NCBI GenBank assembly: GCA_041389725.1
Contig: JAWKRG010000013.1
Location: forward strand, 62,001-126,000
From: Polyangiaceae bacterium
Lineage (GTDB): Bacteria > Myxococcota_A > Polyangia > Polyangiales > Polyangiaceae
Reading direction: 5' to 3'
Length of the DNA stretch: 64,000 nucleotides
The position numbers and the translations under genes were made by a program. Every line of letters begins with the position of its first letter. Positions within the stretch are counted from its first letter, which is position 1. Positions 52,737 to 61,818 of the stretch are shown piece after piece. A model generated the notes under the pieces. It saw only the letters and a list, made by a program, of their open reading frames with translations, did not search any database and was not told the DNA's origin.

Positions 52737-53234
52737 ATGGCCTTGCCTACGAGACTGCTCGTTCCGACCGACTTCTCGGACAACTCGCGCGAGGCGTTCG
52801 AGTCTGCGATCCAGGTGGCGGGTCGCTTCGGCGCTAGCATAGACTTACTCTATGTGTGGGAGCCCTCCTCGGTCGTTCCCATCGAGACTCTGCTTTCGGA
52901 GGTCAGCACCACGACGGGACCGCGTACGCTGGGAGAAATCGCGCGCCGCGAAGCGCAGCTGAAGCTGCAGGATCTGATCGCTTCCGTTCCTCGTCCGTCG
53001 ACGGTGACCGTGCGCGCGCGCGTGGAAGTCGGTCGCCCGGACGAGTTGATTGTCACGCTGGTCGAGCAGGGAGCCTACGACATGGTCGTGATGGGCACTC
53101 ACGGGCGCCGCGGTGTCGGACGACTCGTGATGGGCAGCGTCGCCGAGAGGGTCGTCCGTAACGCGCCCTGTCCAGTCTTGACGGTACGCCGAGAATCACC
53201 GGAAGTGGTCAGCGTTCGTCCTTCGGGCCTGTGA
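52737..53234 (+). CDS. Universal stress protein
   Basis: 165 residues from ATG 52737 (GAGGG 5 nt ahead); the same frame upstream is low-complexity. UspA features: RLLVPTDFSDNSREAFESA, VVMGTHGRRGVGRLVMGSVAERVVRNAPCPVLTV. An imperfect GTTGCGCA palindrome lies at 52604-52622 upstream. It follows the histidine kinase pair by 176 bp, so it has its own promoter. Confidence 0.9.
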   Translation: MALPTRLLVPTDFSDNSREAFESAIQVAGRFGASIDLLYVWEPSSVVPIETLLSEVSTTTGPRTLGEIARREAQLKLQDLIASVPRPSTVTVRARVEVGRPDELIVTLVEQGAYDMVVMGTHGRRGVGRLVMGSVAERVVRNAPCPVLTVRRESPEVVSVRPSGL

Positions 53235-53267
53235 CGAGCTCTCCTGACAAATGTGCTCAACACCAGC

Positions 53268-54221
53268 CTAGCCGCGCCGCTGACGGTTGCGCCGCTGTTC
53301 CTTCTTGATCACCTTGGCAGCGCGCAGATACTGGAGGCGCGCCGAAGGCTTGCGTCCGTTTCCCGGGGGTTGTTCGCCAAAAGGCTCCAAGAAGGAACCG
53401 GGGGCATGCCCCAGCTCGAACAGGGTGACTTCGCGGCGCCCGCGTTCTCCCAACCGCACCGGAATCACGCTGGCACCCACGCCCGCACCCACGTAGACCG
53501 CGCCGGAGGTGCGATCACCGTACAAGCCGTGGACGTACTTGTGCCCCGCCAGCCGCCCGATGGCAATCTCGTTCAACCGCGCCAAGGTCACCTGCCCCGC
53601 ATGGGTGTGACCGGACAGCACCAGTGACACCCCACGAGCCCAGAGGGCTTCGGCGTCCTCGGCGATGTGCGACAGGCCCAAGGTGGGCACGTCGCGGCGA
53701 AGACCACGCGTCGCTGCCTGCACGTCGGCGTGTCCCGTGTAGCTGTCGTCCAAGCCGACGACCTGGAGCTGCTGCCCGCGCAACTCGAGCATCGTGTGCT
53801 CGTTGGAAAGGACCGCCGCGCCGGCGCGCAAGAGCGCTTGTCGCACTTCCGTCGCACCAGACCAGTAGTCGTGATTGCCGAGCACGCACAGCGTCGGTGC
53901 GTGAAAGGAAGCGACCACCTCGCTGAGCTGGTCGAGATACGCCTGACTGTGACACACGAAATCCCCTGTGATGACCACTAGGTCCGGGCGAGACTCGTTC
54001 GTGAGTGTGACAGCGAGTTTCTGGATGCCGAAGGGCGTGACCCGACCGACGTGCAGATCCGTCAGATGGGCCACGCGCAAATGGTCCAACCGTTCGGAGT
54101 GATCGAGCGATCCGGCAAAGCGGCGGACCCGAAACTCGCGGCGCTGCTTGAGGTCGCGCGAATGCGTTGCTGGGTCCTGGAAGGGCGGGGGTCGCGAAGA
54201 GGCTCGCACGCTGGCCGCCAT
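53268..54221 (-). CDS. Calcineurin-like metallophosphoesterase
   Basis: 317 residues from ATG 54221. The metal-binding motifs occur in order: LTDLHVGR (D-x-H), VITGDFVCH (GDxx), LGNHDYW (GNHD), LGLSHIAE and LSGHTHAGQV (GHTHAGQ). This order and length match YkuE/UDP-2,3-diacylglucosamine-hydrolase-like enzymes. The C-terminus is basic. No membrane helix is visible, so it may be cytosolic or peripheral. Confidence 0.88.
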   Translation of the reverse strand: MAASVRASSRPPPFQDPATHSRDLKQRREFRVRRFAGSLDHSERLDHLRVAHLTDLHVGRVTPFGIQKLAVTLTNESRPDLVVITGDFVCHSQAYLDQLSEVVASFHAPTLCVLGNHDYWSGATEVRQALLRAGAAVLSNEHTMLELRGQQLQVVGLDDSYTGHADVQAATRGLRRDVPTLGLSHIAEDAEALWARGVSLVLSGHTHAGQVTLARLNEIAIGRLAGHKYVHGLYGDRTSGAVYVGAGVGASVIPVRLGERGRREVTLFELGHAPGSFLEPFGEQPPGNGRKPSARLQYLRAAKVIKKEQRRNRQRRG

Positions 54222-54268
54222 GTTACGGCTTTTGGGCGGCAACGACAGAACTCAGAAAGCGACGGGAC

Positions 54269-54559
54269 TCAGAAGCGACCTCGCACCCAGAACTCGGCTC
54301 CGCCGGGACGGCGGTAGGCGCGCACCTGAGACCACATGCGTTGCACCGCGTCCGCCAAGCTCTCCTCGCGGGGTTCCGCGTTCTCCCGAGTGGCGTGAGG
54401 CGAGACCATCACCGTGCCAGAGCCACCGCTACCACGATACGAGTCCAGGAGGAGCAGGCGGGTAACGGCGCCGGGCTCACCGCCGGCACCAACTTCGGCG
54501 TGCGCCTGTCCCGCGGTTGCCATGGCGGCAAAGACGAGCAACGGGGCCAGATACCGCAT
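54269..54559 (-). CDS. Small secreted protein
   Basis: 96 residues from ATG 54559; MRYLAPLLVFAAMATAGQAHA is a signal peptide cleaved after AHA. The mature ~75 residues have no Cys: GGEPGAVTRLLLLDSYRGSG and ADAVQRMWSQVRAYRRPGGA. No family seen. Confidence 0.6.
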   Translation of the reverse strand: MRYLAPLLVFAAMATAGQAHAEVGAGGEPGAVTRLLLLDSYRGSGGSGTVMVSPHATRENAEPREESLADAVQRMWSQVRAYRRPGGAEFWVRGRF

Positions 54560-54675
54560 GCACGGTGTCCACTGCACCACCCGTGCCGAGTCGGGGGGCG
54601 AGTGATTCCGCTGATTTTCGCAGGTCAGAAGCGGCCGAGCGAGTGCTCTAGGCTACAGTTTGAGGGCTGGTGCCC

Positions 54676-55164
54676 TCATTTGCCGCCGAGCTTGCCGGCG
54701 ATGTCCCCGGCGATGTCGTCGAGGGCCGCCGCCTGCTTCTTCGCCGCTTTGGGATTCGCCGGCTTCGGGGCCGCAGCGCCGCCACCGGCGGGTGCCGCGG
54801 CGGAGGCGGTCTTCTCCTTCTCTTCTTCTTCCTTGCGCTTGGCCTCTTCTTCGTCCGCCTTCTTCTTGGCTTCTTTGACGGCTTCGTCCTTCGACCAGTT
54901 CTCGAGACTCTTGCGCGTGATTTCTAGGTGGCGCTTCCGTTCCTCGGCGGTCATGCCATCGGTCGGCTGGCCGGCGGCCGCCGCGGCGGCAGCTGCTTCC
55001 TTGTTGGCCTGCTTCTGTTTGCTGCCGCTGAGCGCTTTGATGCCAATGACCGCCAGGACGAGAACGACCGCACCCACGATCGCGAGGATCATCATGGGGT
55101 TGGTCTTGGACATGGGGATGCCTTCTTCGCTGTCCTGAGCTTTCTTGGGGTCGTTTGCTGCCAT
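54676..55164 (-). CDS. Membrane protein with charged coiled-coil tail
   Basis: 162 residues. A membrane helix at ~24-44 (MMILAIVGAVVLVLAVIGI) is followed by an Ala run and a long highly charged helix (ERKRHLEITRKSLENWSKDE and a Glu/Lys-rich stretch), then a Pro/Ala tail. Such proteins may be envelope spacers. No recognised family. Confidence 0.65.
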   Translation of the reverse strand: MAANDPKKAQDSEEGIPMSKTNPMMILAIVGAVVLVLAVIGIKALSGSKQKQANKEAAAAAAAAGQPTDGMTAEERKRHLEITRKSLENWSKDEAVKEAKKKADEEEAKRKEEEEKEKTASAAAPAGGGAAAPKPANPKAAKKQAAALDDIAGDIAGKLGGK

Positions 55165-55335
55165 TGGTCTTCCCTCGGTGACTGAGCGCCTAGCCTACGC
55201 CATCTTGTCTGTGGGTGCCGCCAAATCGCGGTTTTTCTGAACTACTCACGGCGAAAATGGACAAACCTTGAAAGATCCGCAGAAAAATCGGCACAGCTCC
55301 AATACGCCCCAGTCATCCGGCGGATCTGCAGAAGG

Positions 55336-57078
55336 TCAGATGTTGTCCCACATGAACTTCTCGTTCTCGAAAGCATGACTGGCCAGCCCCTTGATCAGCT
55401 CGTCGTCGTTGATGTCGATGAGGCCGAAGTTGTGGCGCACCCGGCGTTGGACCTGATTGGCGAACACTTTCAGGATGTCGACTTCTTTCGCCGCGCCCTC
55501 CATTCCGCGGTCGGCCAACGCTGAATTCACGCGGCTGATGACGCATGACAAGACGAATAGGTCGATCATGATATTCGCCAGGCGGCGCGAGGCGATCTGC
55601 TTACCGATGATGTTCTTGCCGTGCTTGCGCAGGATGCGGTCGACCGCCGCCGCGAGGTGCCGCGTCGAGTCCTCGAACACCGCTGCGGGTTCGCGCAGTG
55701 CCGGATCCACGAGGGAAAACCGGGTCCTGGAACGAGGATAGCCCGTCGCCAGCGAAGCGTGCTTCATCGCGTACTGACTCAGCACGCCGAAGCCCTTGAT
55801 CGGCGCATCGAAAATCCCGCGTACCGTCGTCGCCAACTCCTGCAACTGCCCACCCACGTCGTTCATGGCGGTCAGAGCGATGAACAGGCGCAGGATCTCG
55901 TTCGTCCCCTCGAAAATGCGATTGATGCGCGCATCTCGCATGATGCGTTCGTAGGGGAACTCGCACATGTAGCCGTTGCCTCCCGCGATCTGCAGGGCTT
56001 CGTCCGCAGCACTCCACAGCGCCTCACTCGCGAAGACCTTGCTGATCGCTGCCTCGACTGCGTACTCCTTGTAGCCCTGATCAATCAGCATCGCGACCAT
56101 GTCCACGACCGCTTCCGTGGCGTAGCAGTCCACGACCATTTGGCCGACCTTGAGCTTGATGGACCCGTACTCGCGAATCGGTTTGCCGAAGGTCTCCCGC
56201 TCGTTCGCGTAGCGCGTGCTCATCTCAATCAGCTTCTTGATGCCGCCGATGCTGCCGCCCCCGAGCCCGGTGCGACCGTTGTTCAGGATTTCCATCGCGA
56301 CTTTGAAACCCTTGTTCTCGGGTCCAAGCAGGTTCTCTGCGGGTACGCGGACGTTGTCGAAGTTCACGGTCGTGGTGGAGCTTGCGCGAAGACCCATCTT
56401 GTCTTCATGGGGGCCCACTGACACCCCCTCCATGTCCTTGGTAACGATGAAAGCGGACATGTGACTCTTGCCGACTTCGTCCCCGGTCTTGGCAAAGACC
56501 GTGAAGAAATTCCCAATCCCGCCGTTGGTGATCCACAACTTGCTGCCGTTGAGCACGAAGTGGTCCCCGTCGCGCACGGCTCGCGTCTTGATCGCCGCCG
56601 CGTCCGACCCAGCACCAGGCTCGGTCAAGCAGAAGGCCGCAATCATCTCTCCCGTGGCCAACTTCGGTAGGTACTTCTGCTTCTGTGCGTCCGTGCCGAA
56701 CAGGATCAAGCCGCGCATTCCGATCGAGCTGTGAGCCCCGATCGTCACTGCAACGGAGGCATCGTACTTGGCGATCTCCTGCAGCGTGCGCGAGTACGCG
56801 GTACTCTTGAAGCCGAGACCGCCGTATTCCTCGGGAACGATCAGGGAGAAGAGACCGAATTCCTTCAATTGGTCGATGAACTCCCGCGGCATCTCGCCGG
56901 CCCGATCCCATTTGCGAAAGTCCTCCGCGTGCGGCTCCAGTAACTGCTTGAGCGAATCGATGACGCCGCGCAAGGTCTCGCGCTGATCCTCTTGCACGCG
57001 CGGGAAGGGGACGATGATCTGCTCCTCGATCACACCCATACACAGAGACCGCATGAAGCTTTTGTCCACGTCGACCAT
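55336..57078 (-). CDS. Acyl-CoA dehydrogenase, VLCAD-type
   Basis: 580 residues; start 57078 is supported by GGAGGAATC directly before the ATG. FAD/acyl-CoA motifs: FCLTEPGAGSDAAAIKT, LNGSKLWITNGG, and the catalytic Glu of ARINRIFEGTNEILRLFI. An extra ~170-residue C-terminal domain (from ~410) is the mark of very-long-chain (VLCAD/ACAD9-like) enzymes. It catalyses the first step of beta-oxidation and needs ETF. Its presence fits the MFE-2-type SDR at 20066. Confidence 0.93.
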   Translation of the reverse strand: MVDVDKSFMRSLCMGVIEEQIIVPFPRVQEDQRETLRGVIDSLKQLLEPHAEDFRKWDRAGEMPREFIDQLKEFGLFSLIVPEEYGGLGFKSTAYSRTLQEIAKYDASVAVTIGAHSSIGMRGLILFGTDAQKQKYLPKLATGEMIAAFCLTEPGAGSDAAAIKTRAVRDGDHFVLNGSKLWITNGGIGNFFTVFAKTGDEVGKSHMSAFIVTKDMEGVSVGPHEDKMGLRASSTTTVNFDNVRVPAENLLGPENKGFKVAMEILNNGRTGLGGGSIGGIKKLIEMSTRYANERETFGKPIREYGSIKLKVGQMVVDCYATEAVVDMVAMLIDQGYKEYAVEAAISKVFASEALWSAADEALQIAGGNGYMCEFPYERIMRDARINRIFEGTNEILRLFIALTAMNDVGGQLQELATTVRGIFDAPIKGFGVLSQYAMKHASLATGYPRSRTRFSLVDPALREPAAVFEDSTRHLAAAVDRILRKHGKNIIGKQIASRRLANIMIDLFVLSCVISRVNSALADRGMEGAAKEVDILKVFANQVQRRVRHNFGLIDINDDELIKGLASHAFENEKFMWDNI

Positions 57079-57257
57079 GATTCCTCCAGTCTGCTCGGCG
57101 GCCCCACAGCGTAGGCACGGCCTGCGCCGAATCGAAGCCCCAAATTCCGCTAGCACCGAGCAGCGCGGGGCGCGACCCGTGGCCCGCTGCAATCCGCGGA
57201 AAACGCGACACGGCGACCTGTTCGCGGAAATCGCCACGTGCTAGGCCGGCGCAGACG

Positions 57258-58190
57258 ATGGTTGTCCCGAGGCCTACGGCCGTCCACGCTGCGCTCTTGC
57301 TGACCCTGGGCGCTGTGTCCTGCGAGAAGTCGAAGGCGGCCCCCGCCCCGAGCGCATCTGCCGATTCGCCTTCGCCCCGCGCAAGCGCAGTCCCTCCGAG
57401 CCAGGACGCGGGCGTCGCCGACGCGGCCAGCCCGACGTCCGCCCTGCCCAAGGCACGCACCGACGGTTGCCCTGACGGCATGGTGCGCGTCGAAGGCGAC
57501 TACTGCCCCGCGGTCATCCAGGACTGCGAGGAGCACCACCCCGAGTACTTGGCTCGCAAGGGGGATCCAACCGTGAGCGAGCGCTGCAACAAGTACAAAC
57601 CGAGCAAGTGCCTCTCCAAGGAACGAGTCGAGCTCTCCTTTTGCATCGACCGCTACGAGTACCCGAACCGGACCGGCGAAATGCCTTGGGTGCTGACCTC
57701 TTGGCTGCAGGCACGAGAAAAGTGCGAAAAGATCGGCAAGCGGCTGTGCACCGAGGACGAGTTCAACTTCGCGTGTGAAGGACCGGAGATGCTGCCCTAC
57801 GTGTACGGCCAGCAGCGCGATCCGAACAAGTGCAACATCGACAAGCCCTATCGGCAACCGGACCAATCTCGTCAGCTGAAGACCTACGAGAAGTGCCCCG
57901 ACGACGCGTTCTGTAGCTCCGAGATGAAGCGGTTGGATCAACGTCACGCCATCGGGTCGACCCACAGTTGCGTGTCCTGGGCGGGAGTCGTGGACATGAA
58001 CGGCAACGTCAACGAATGGGTCGAGTTGCCTGGCAAAGAGCACCCGAATCGCAGCGGTCTCAAGGGAGGTTGGTGGGGCCCCGTGCGCAATCGCTGCCGA
58101 CCGACCGTCAAGTTCCACAAGGAATTCGACTACGGCTACGAAGCGGGATTTCGTTGCTGCACCGACGCGAAAGAGACCGGCAAACCCTAG
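57258..58190 (+). CDS. SUMF1/FGE-like lipoprotein
   Basis: 310 residues. Signal ...LLLTLGAVSC with lipobox, then a Ser/Ala/Pro linker to ~65. One SUMF1 domain: CPDGMVRVEGDYC, SFCIDRYEYPN, GKRLCTEDEFNFACEG, VVDMNGNVNEW, and GGWWGPVRNRC ... GFRCC. The catalytic GGS-x-x-C is missing, as in the paralogues. It overlaps the convergent cytochrome gene by 4 bp. Confidence 0.82.
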   Translation: MVVPRPTAVHAALLLTLGAVSCEKSKAAPAPSASADSPSPRASAVPPSQDAGVADAASPTSALPKARTDGCPDGMVRVEGDYCPAVIQDCEEHHPEYLARKGDPTVSERCNKYKPSKCLSKERVELSFCIDRYEYPNRTGEMPWVLTSWLQAREKCEKIGKRLCTEDEFNFACEGPEMLPYVYGQQRDPNKCNIDKPYRQPDQSRQLKTYEKCPDDAFCSSEMKRLDQRHAIGSTHSCVSWAGVVDMNGNVNEWVELPGKEHPNRSGLKGGWWGPVRNRCRPTVKFHKEFDYGYEAGFRCCTDAKETGKP

Positions 58191-59452
58191 CGGGGCCGAC
58201 CCTGAGCGATCCAACTCTCCAGGACTTGAATGTCCTCCGCCGGGAGGGCTGGCATGCCCAGTGGCATGCCCCGCAGCTCCGGATTGGGCGAGCCCCTTTG
58301 TTCGTCGTGCCGTGCCCAAAGCGCAGCCACGATGCGCGGCGTTCCATCCTTCATCGGCGAGTACACGCTGTGGCGCTCGCCAGCATCGTCCACGTAGCCG
58401 CTGGCGATGCCCGAGTACTTGCTGAGGTCGAGCTGCCGCGGCTTGTAGCCAAATCCGCCCGTGTTGCCGGGACCGCCGTCACCGCGCGCGATGTCTGGAT
58501 TGCCGTGACAGTGCGCGCATGTGCGGTTGAGCACCTTTTCCTGGACCTCTTCGAAGCTCACCTTGCGCTCCAGCTTGGGCAATCGCTTCGGTTTTTCCGG
58601 CAAGGCCTGGGGCCCGAGCTGAGCCTGGAGCACGTAGGCAGCGATGTCCTTCGCTTCCGTCTCGCTGAGCCCCAGATTTGGCATCAACGTCCCGGGCTTC
58701 ACTTTCTCGGGCTCACGCAGCCAGCGCACGAGGGCAGCGGGGCCGACGCGCTCGCGAGCGAATCGCAAATCGGGCGCGAGCTCGATGGCAGGGTTGGACT
58801 GCCCCTTCGCCAACACTGGCTTGATGGGTAGGTCCGCCCCGGAAAACACATGGCAGGTTCCGCAGGCCTTGGCCGCCATCAGTTGCCGGCCGCGCTCGGC
58901 ATCGCCCAACGCAAGGTCCGCTGCTGCTTCACTACCCTTGGTCAGGTGCGCCGCGATGTCCGCCGCTTGCTGCGCGGTCAGTCGCAAAGGCGGCATGGTC
59001 GGCACCAAGTTGGGCCGGAGATCCTTCGGTTGCTGCAAGAACGCGGCGATCCACTCACGTTTGAGGCGCTTGCCAACCTGATCGAGGGACGGCGTGTGCT
59101 GCACCATCACGACGTTCTTCTTCCACCTCTCGACCTTCGCCAGGTCCTTGACCTTGAACTTGCCGTCGATGATGTCGCGATGACAGGCGTAGCAATCCTT
59201 GTGGAAGTCGGCTGCGGCCAGTCCCGTGCCTTGGTGACAGCGATTGCACTCGTAAGTCTCGAGCAAAGCTTTGCCCCGCTCGGCATTTCCAAGCAGCACC
59301 GGCGCGGGCAGCGAGGAAGCAGCGGGAGCGGGCTCCGGAGCGGCACTGCCACTCGCCCCGGAGCCACTAGGAGACGATGTCTTGTCTTTGCACCCACCCG
59401 CCAGCAGCAGAACGAAAGCCAGTGCTGTCGAAGCGGGAGAGTGCCATTTCAT
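58187..59452 (-). CDS. Cytochrome c lipoprotein with four heme motifs
   Basis: 421 residues. Signal MKWHSPASTALAFVLLLAGGC has a lipobox. Heme motifs CNRCH, CYACH, CGTCH and CAHCH; distal Met candidates include TLMPNLGLSE and PTMPPL. The middle segment KREWIAAFLQQPKDLRPNLV and RWLREPEKVKPGTLMPNLGL resembles cytochrome c class I domains of respiratory chains. It probably shuttles electrons in the periplasm. Adjacent to SUMF1 and a secreted protein gene. Confidence 0.88.
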   Translation of the reverse strand: MKWHSPASTALAFVLLLAGGCKDKTSSPSGSGASGSAAPEPAPAASSLPAPVLLGNAERGKALLETYECNRCHQGTGLAAADFHKDCYACHRDIIDGKFKVKDLAKVERWKKNVVMVQHTPSLDQVGKRLKREWIAAFLQQPKDLRPNLVPTMPPLRLTAQQAADIAAHLTKGSEAAADLALGDAERGRQLMAAKACGTCHVFSGADLPIKPVLAKGQSNPAIELAPDLRFARERVGPAALVRWLREPEKVKPGTLMPNLGLSETEAKDIAAYVLQAQLGPQALPEKPKRLPKLERKVSFEEVQEKVLNRTCAHCHGNPDIARGDGGPGNTGGFGYKPRQLDLSKYSGIASGYVDDAGERHSVYSPMKDGTPRIVAALWARHDEQRGSPNPELRGMPLGMPALPAEDIQVLESWIAQGRPR

Positions 59453-59463
59453 ACGCTCGTTCC

Positions 59464-60126
59464 TCAGGCAGTCGTCTTGCAGACACTAGCACTGGAAGCC
59501 ATGGCTTCGCAGCGCTTGAGCGCGAGCTTCTTGCCCTGGGCATCTCCGGCCTTGGCTCGCAGATCGGCCAGGACGGCGTAGCCTTCGGGAGTGGCGATCA
59601 AATCCTTCTTGGCGAGCTTCTCCAGGATGTCGCGGGCTTCTTTCTGGCTTCCATCGACGCGGGCCAAGGCCTCCGCCAGTTCCGTCTGCGCGGCGGGATT
59701 GTTCTTCTTGATCTCGTTGACCTTGCGCAGCGTGTTGACGGCAAAGGTCAAGTTGGCGGAGCGGTCTTTTGCGCTGTTGCCAGCCCAGTGGCTGCGCGCG
59801 TAGTCCGGTACCTCGGCTTTGATGTCCAGCTTGCCGTTGTTGCGCGCGATGGCCACGGCCAACACGCGCTGGGCGCGCTCCGTGAGAGCACTCTTCTTGG
59901 CGTTGAGGTCTGCAACGTGGGGCATGATGCGGATGATGGTCGCTGCGGCCTGAGCCGTCTTGCCCTGGTCCAGCTGCTTTTCGGCCATCGCGATCCCCAT
60001 CGGGCGCCAGTCCACCTCGATCTCCGGGAAGTACGCGCCGCCGCAGGCGCTCGCTTGCCCCACGCCACTCGTTGCCACCATCAATGCACCGAGTCCCGCG
60101 AACACCACTTTCATCATCTTCTTCAT
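59464..60126 (-). CDS. Secreted TPR-like protein
   Basis: 220 residues; ATG 60126 is chosen because AGGAGGAG lies 7 nt upstream, while the ATG at 60132 would be too close to it. Signal MKKMMKVVFAGLGALMVATS with a cleavage near QASA. Helical repeats (GIAMAEKQLDQGKTAQAAATI, AAQTELAEALARVDGSQKEA) suggest a TPR-type scaffold, with a terminal Cys pair (KRCEAMASSASVC). Function unknown. Confidence 0.7.
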   Translation of the reverse strand: MKKMMKVVFAGLGALMVATSGVGQASACGGAYFPEIEVDWRPMGIAMAEKQLDQGKTAQAAATIIRIMPHVADLNAKKSALTERAQRVLAVAIARNNGKLDIKAEVPDYARSHWAGNSAKDRSANLTFAVNTLRKVNEIKKNNPAAQTELAEALARVDGSQKEARDILEKLAKKDLIATPEGYAVLADLRAKAGDAQGKKLALKRCEAMASSASVCKTTA

Positions 60127-60525
60127 GACCATCTCCTCCTGATTGCCCTTGGCTGACACTCCCAACGCGCGAGCGTTCCCATGTGTGACAGTGCGCTCGA
60201 CGATTTCTTGGTAGAGCAAGGGTCGGGCCAGCTCCGATCGACGGAAATTGGCGGGAGTGCACGGGCCCGCCGTGGCTCCGCAGCCACAGCCCCCGTGTCA
60301 AAACCTTCGGTTTGTGCCGAGAAAAGCCGATGGGGAAGCTTTGGCCGAGCGTCGACGTAAGATGATGTGGGTGCACGCGTCACGCGTCACATCGTGACGT
60401 AGCTGTTACGGCCTGCACCCGGCCGCTTGCTCGCGATTTCGGGGCTCGGATGGGGGGCGACATCCCGCAGACAACGGCGTGCGACTAGGCATCAGCGCCT
60501 GGGAGAGTCTGCTAAAAGGGCCGCC
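60127..60525. promoter_or_regulatory. Intergenic region with CGTCAC palindrome
   Basis: About 400 bp between divergent genes. The clear signal is CGTCAC-ATC-GTGACG (60385-60399), a perfect 6+3+6 palindrome preceded by an overlapping direct repeat ACGCGTCACGCGTCAC. It lies ~127 bp before the SUMF1 gene at 60526 and could be an operator. No gene is seen. Confidence 0.35.
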
Positions 60526-61689
60526 ATGCGTCGATTCTTCAGCGCCCTGGCCGCCTTGCCCATCGCCTGCGCGGCAGCACCGCCTCCCGAGGCCGAACCC
60601 ACACCGCCGCCTACGCCTCCGACTTCCCCGCCCCTTGCGCCCGCTTCCGCGACCGTCCCGGACGCCGGCGCAGCGCCCCAGCCAACGGCGGTGACGCCCG
60701 AGGCCGACGCTGCAGCGACGCCTGAGGCCGATGCTGGCGCGGAAGCGGGCGCGTGTCCGAGCGGCATGGTGTTGGTGCAGGGCGACTACTGCACCAAGGT
60801 CGACCAGAAGTGCAGCAAGAGCTGGTACGCCGAGTGGAACAAGAAGAAGGTGTGTGAGGACTTCGAACCGAAGAGCTCCTGCGTGGGCTCGCGCATCAAG
60901 AAGCGCTTCTGCATCGACAAGTACTCGTGGCCGAACAAAGCCGGGGAGCGCCCCGAGGTCATGAACAACTTCTACCAGGCGCAAGTGAAGTGCGCCGCGG
61001 TAGGCAAGCGCATGTGTACGGAGAGCGAGTGGACCTTCGCCTGTGAAGGCCCTGACATGAAGCCGTTTCCCTACGGCTACAAACGCGACTCCACCAAGTG
61101 CAACGGAGATCACCCTTGGGACGGTCCAGACATGCCCAAGGTCGCGCAGCGAGATCCAAAAGAGCTAGCGCGCCTGTGGAAAGGGGTGCGCAGCGGCAAT
61201 CAACCCGAGTGCATCAGCGACTTCGGCGTCCACGACTTGCCGGGCAACAACGACGAAGTCGTTGCCAACGAACAGCGCACCAGTGATTGGAAGGGGAAGT
61301 ACGACAGCGTGCACACGGGTGGCCCCTGGTACGAAGGCGTGCGCAACCAGTGTCGCCCCAAGATCTACACCCACGACGAGGGCTTCTACTACTACTTCCT
61401 CGGGTTTCGCTGCTGCTCTGAACCTGACGGCAAGACGACGGACCCGCGCACGCCGCACCAGCGAGAGAAGAAGTGGGAATTCTCCCGTATCGAGCGCCTG
61501 GCAAACACCTCGATCAGCGAGGTGAAGGACGCCCTCGACCGCAAGGCGAAAGGAACCTGCACCTGCTCGCCGCGCGACGTGAAGTGCAAGACCCTGTGCG
61601 GGACCTTGCTGGGCCCTGGTGCCACGGACACGGACCTGAAGAAGCTCCGCGAGCAGCGCGCCAAGGCCCCGCCACCGACCCACAAGTGA
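60526..61689 (+). CDS. SUMF1/FGE-like protein with Cys-rich tail
   Basis: 387 residues from ATG 60526. Signal MRRFFSALAALPIACAAAPP contains a lipobox-like IAC. A Pro/Ala linker (~20-80) precedes the SUMF1 domain: CPSGMVLVQGDYC, KRFCIDKYSWPN, GKRMCTESEWTFACEG, VHDLPGNNDEVV, GGPWYEGVRNQC and GFRCC. The tail has a further CTCSPRDVKCKTLC segment. As in the paralogues, the FGE catalytic GGS-x-x-C motif is not present. Confidence 0.8.
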   Translation: MRRFFSALAALPIACAAAPPPEAEPTPPPTPPTSPPLAPASATVPDAGAAPQPTAVTPEADAAATPEADAGAEAGACPSGMVLVQGDYCTKVDQKCSKSWYAEWNKKKVCEDFEPKSSCVGSRIKKRFCIDKYSWPNKAGERPEVMNNFYQAQVKCAAVGKRMCTESEWTFACEGPDMKPFPYGYKRDSTKCNGDHPWDGPDMPKVAQRDPKELARLWKGVRSGNQPECISDFGVHDLPGNNDEVVANEQRTSDWKGKYDSVHTGGPWYEGVRNQCRPKIYTHDEGFYYYFLGFRCCSEPDGKTTDPRTPHQREKKWEFSRIERLANTSISEVKDALDRKAKGTCTCSPRDVKCKTLCGTLLGPGATDTDLKKLREQRAKAPPPTHK

Positions 61690-61697
61690 GGCGCGGG

Positions 61698-61713
61698 GCT
61701 GCCCCGGGGCAGC
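61698..61713 (+). terminator. GC hairpin after SUMF1 gene
   Basis: GCTGCCCC-GGGGCAGC is a perfect 8-bp palindrome 8 bp after the stop of the SUMF1 gene. It lacks a U-run, so it may slow or stabilise the transcript end rather than act as a classic intrinsic terminator. Confidence 0.35.
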
Positions 61714-61818
61714 GCCCCCGCGCGCAGCCCCCTAGAGTCAGCCTGCCGCGCTGGCGTGGCACGAATGCTTTGCCCTCGCGGGGCAGCCGTGCCACAGGGA
61801 CACCGTTTGGAGGGTCCG

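Noticed and set aside
55216..55236. CCGC-CAAATC-GCGG-TTTTT terminator
   Set aside because: The stem is only 4 bp and points the wrong way for the adjacent minus-strand genes.
57079..57237. Upstream extension of acyl-CoA dehydrogenase
   Set aside because: A strong GGAGG site directly precedes ATG 57078 and the extra residues are Arg-rich and unlike the family.
61755..61775. Sigma-54 promoter TGGCAC...TTTGC
   Set aside because: The GG-to-GC spacing is two bases longer than the sigma-54 consensus.
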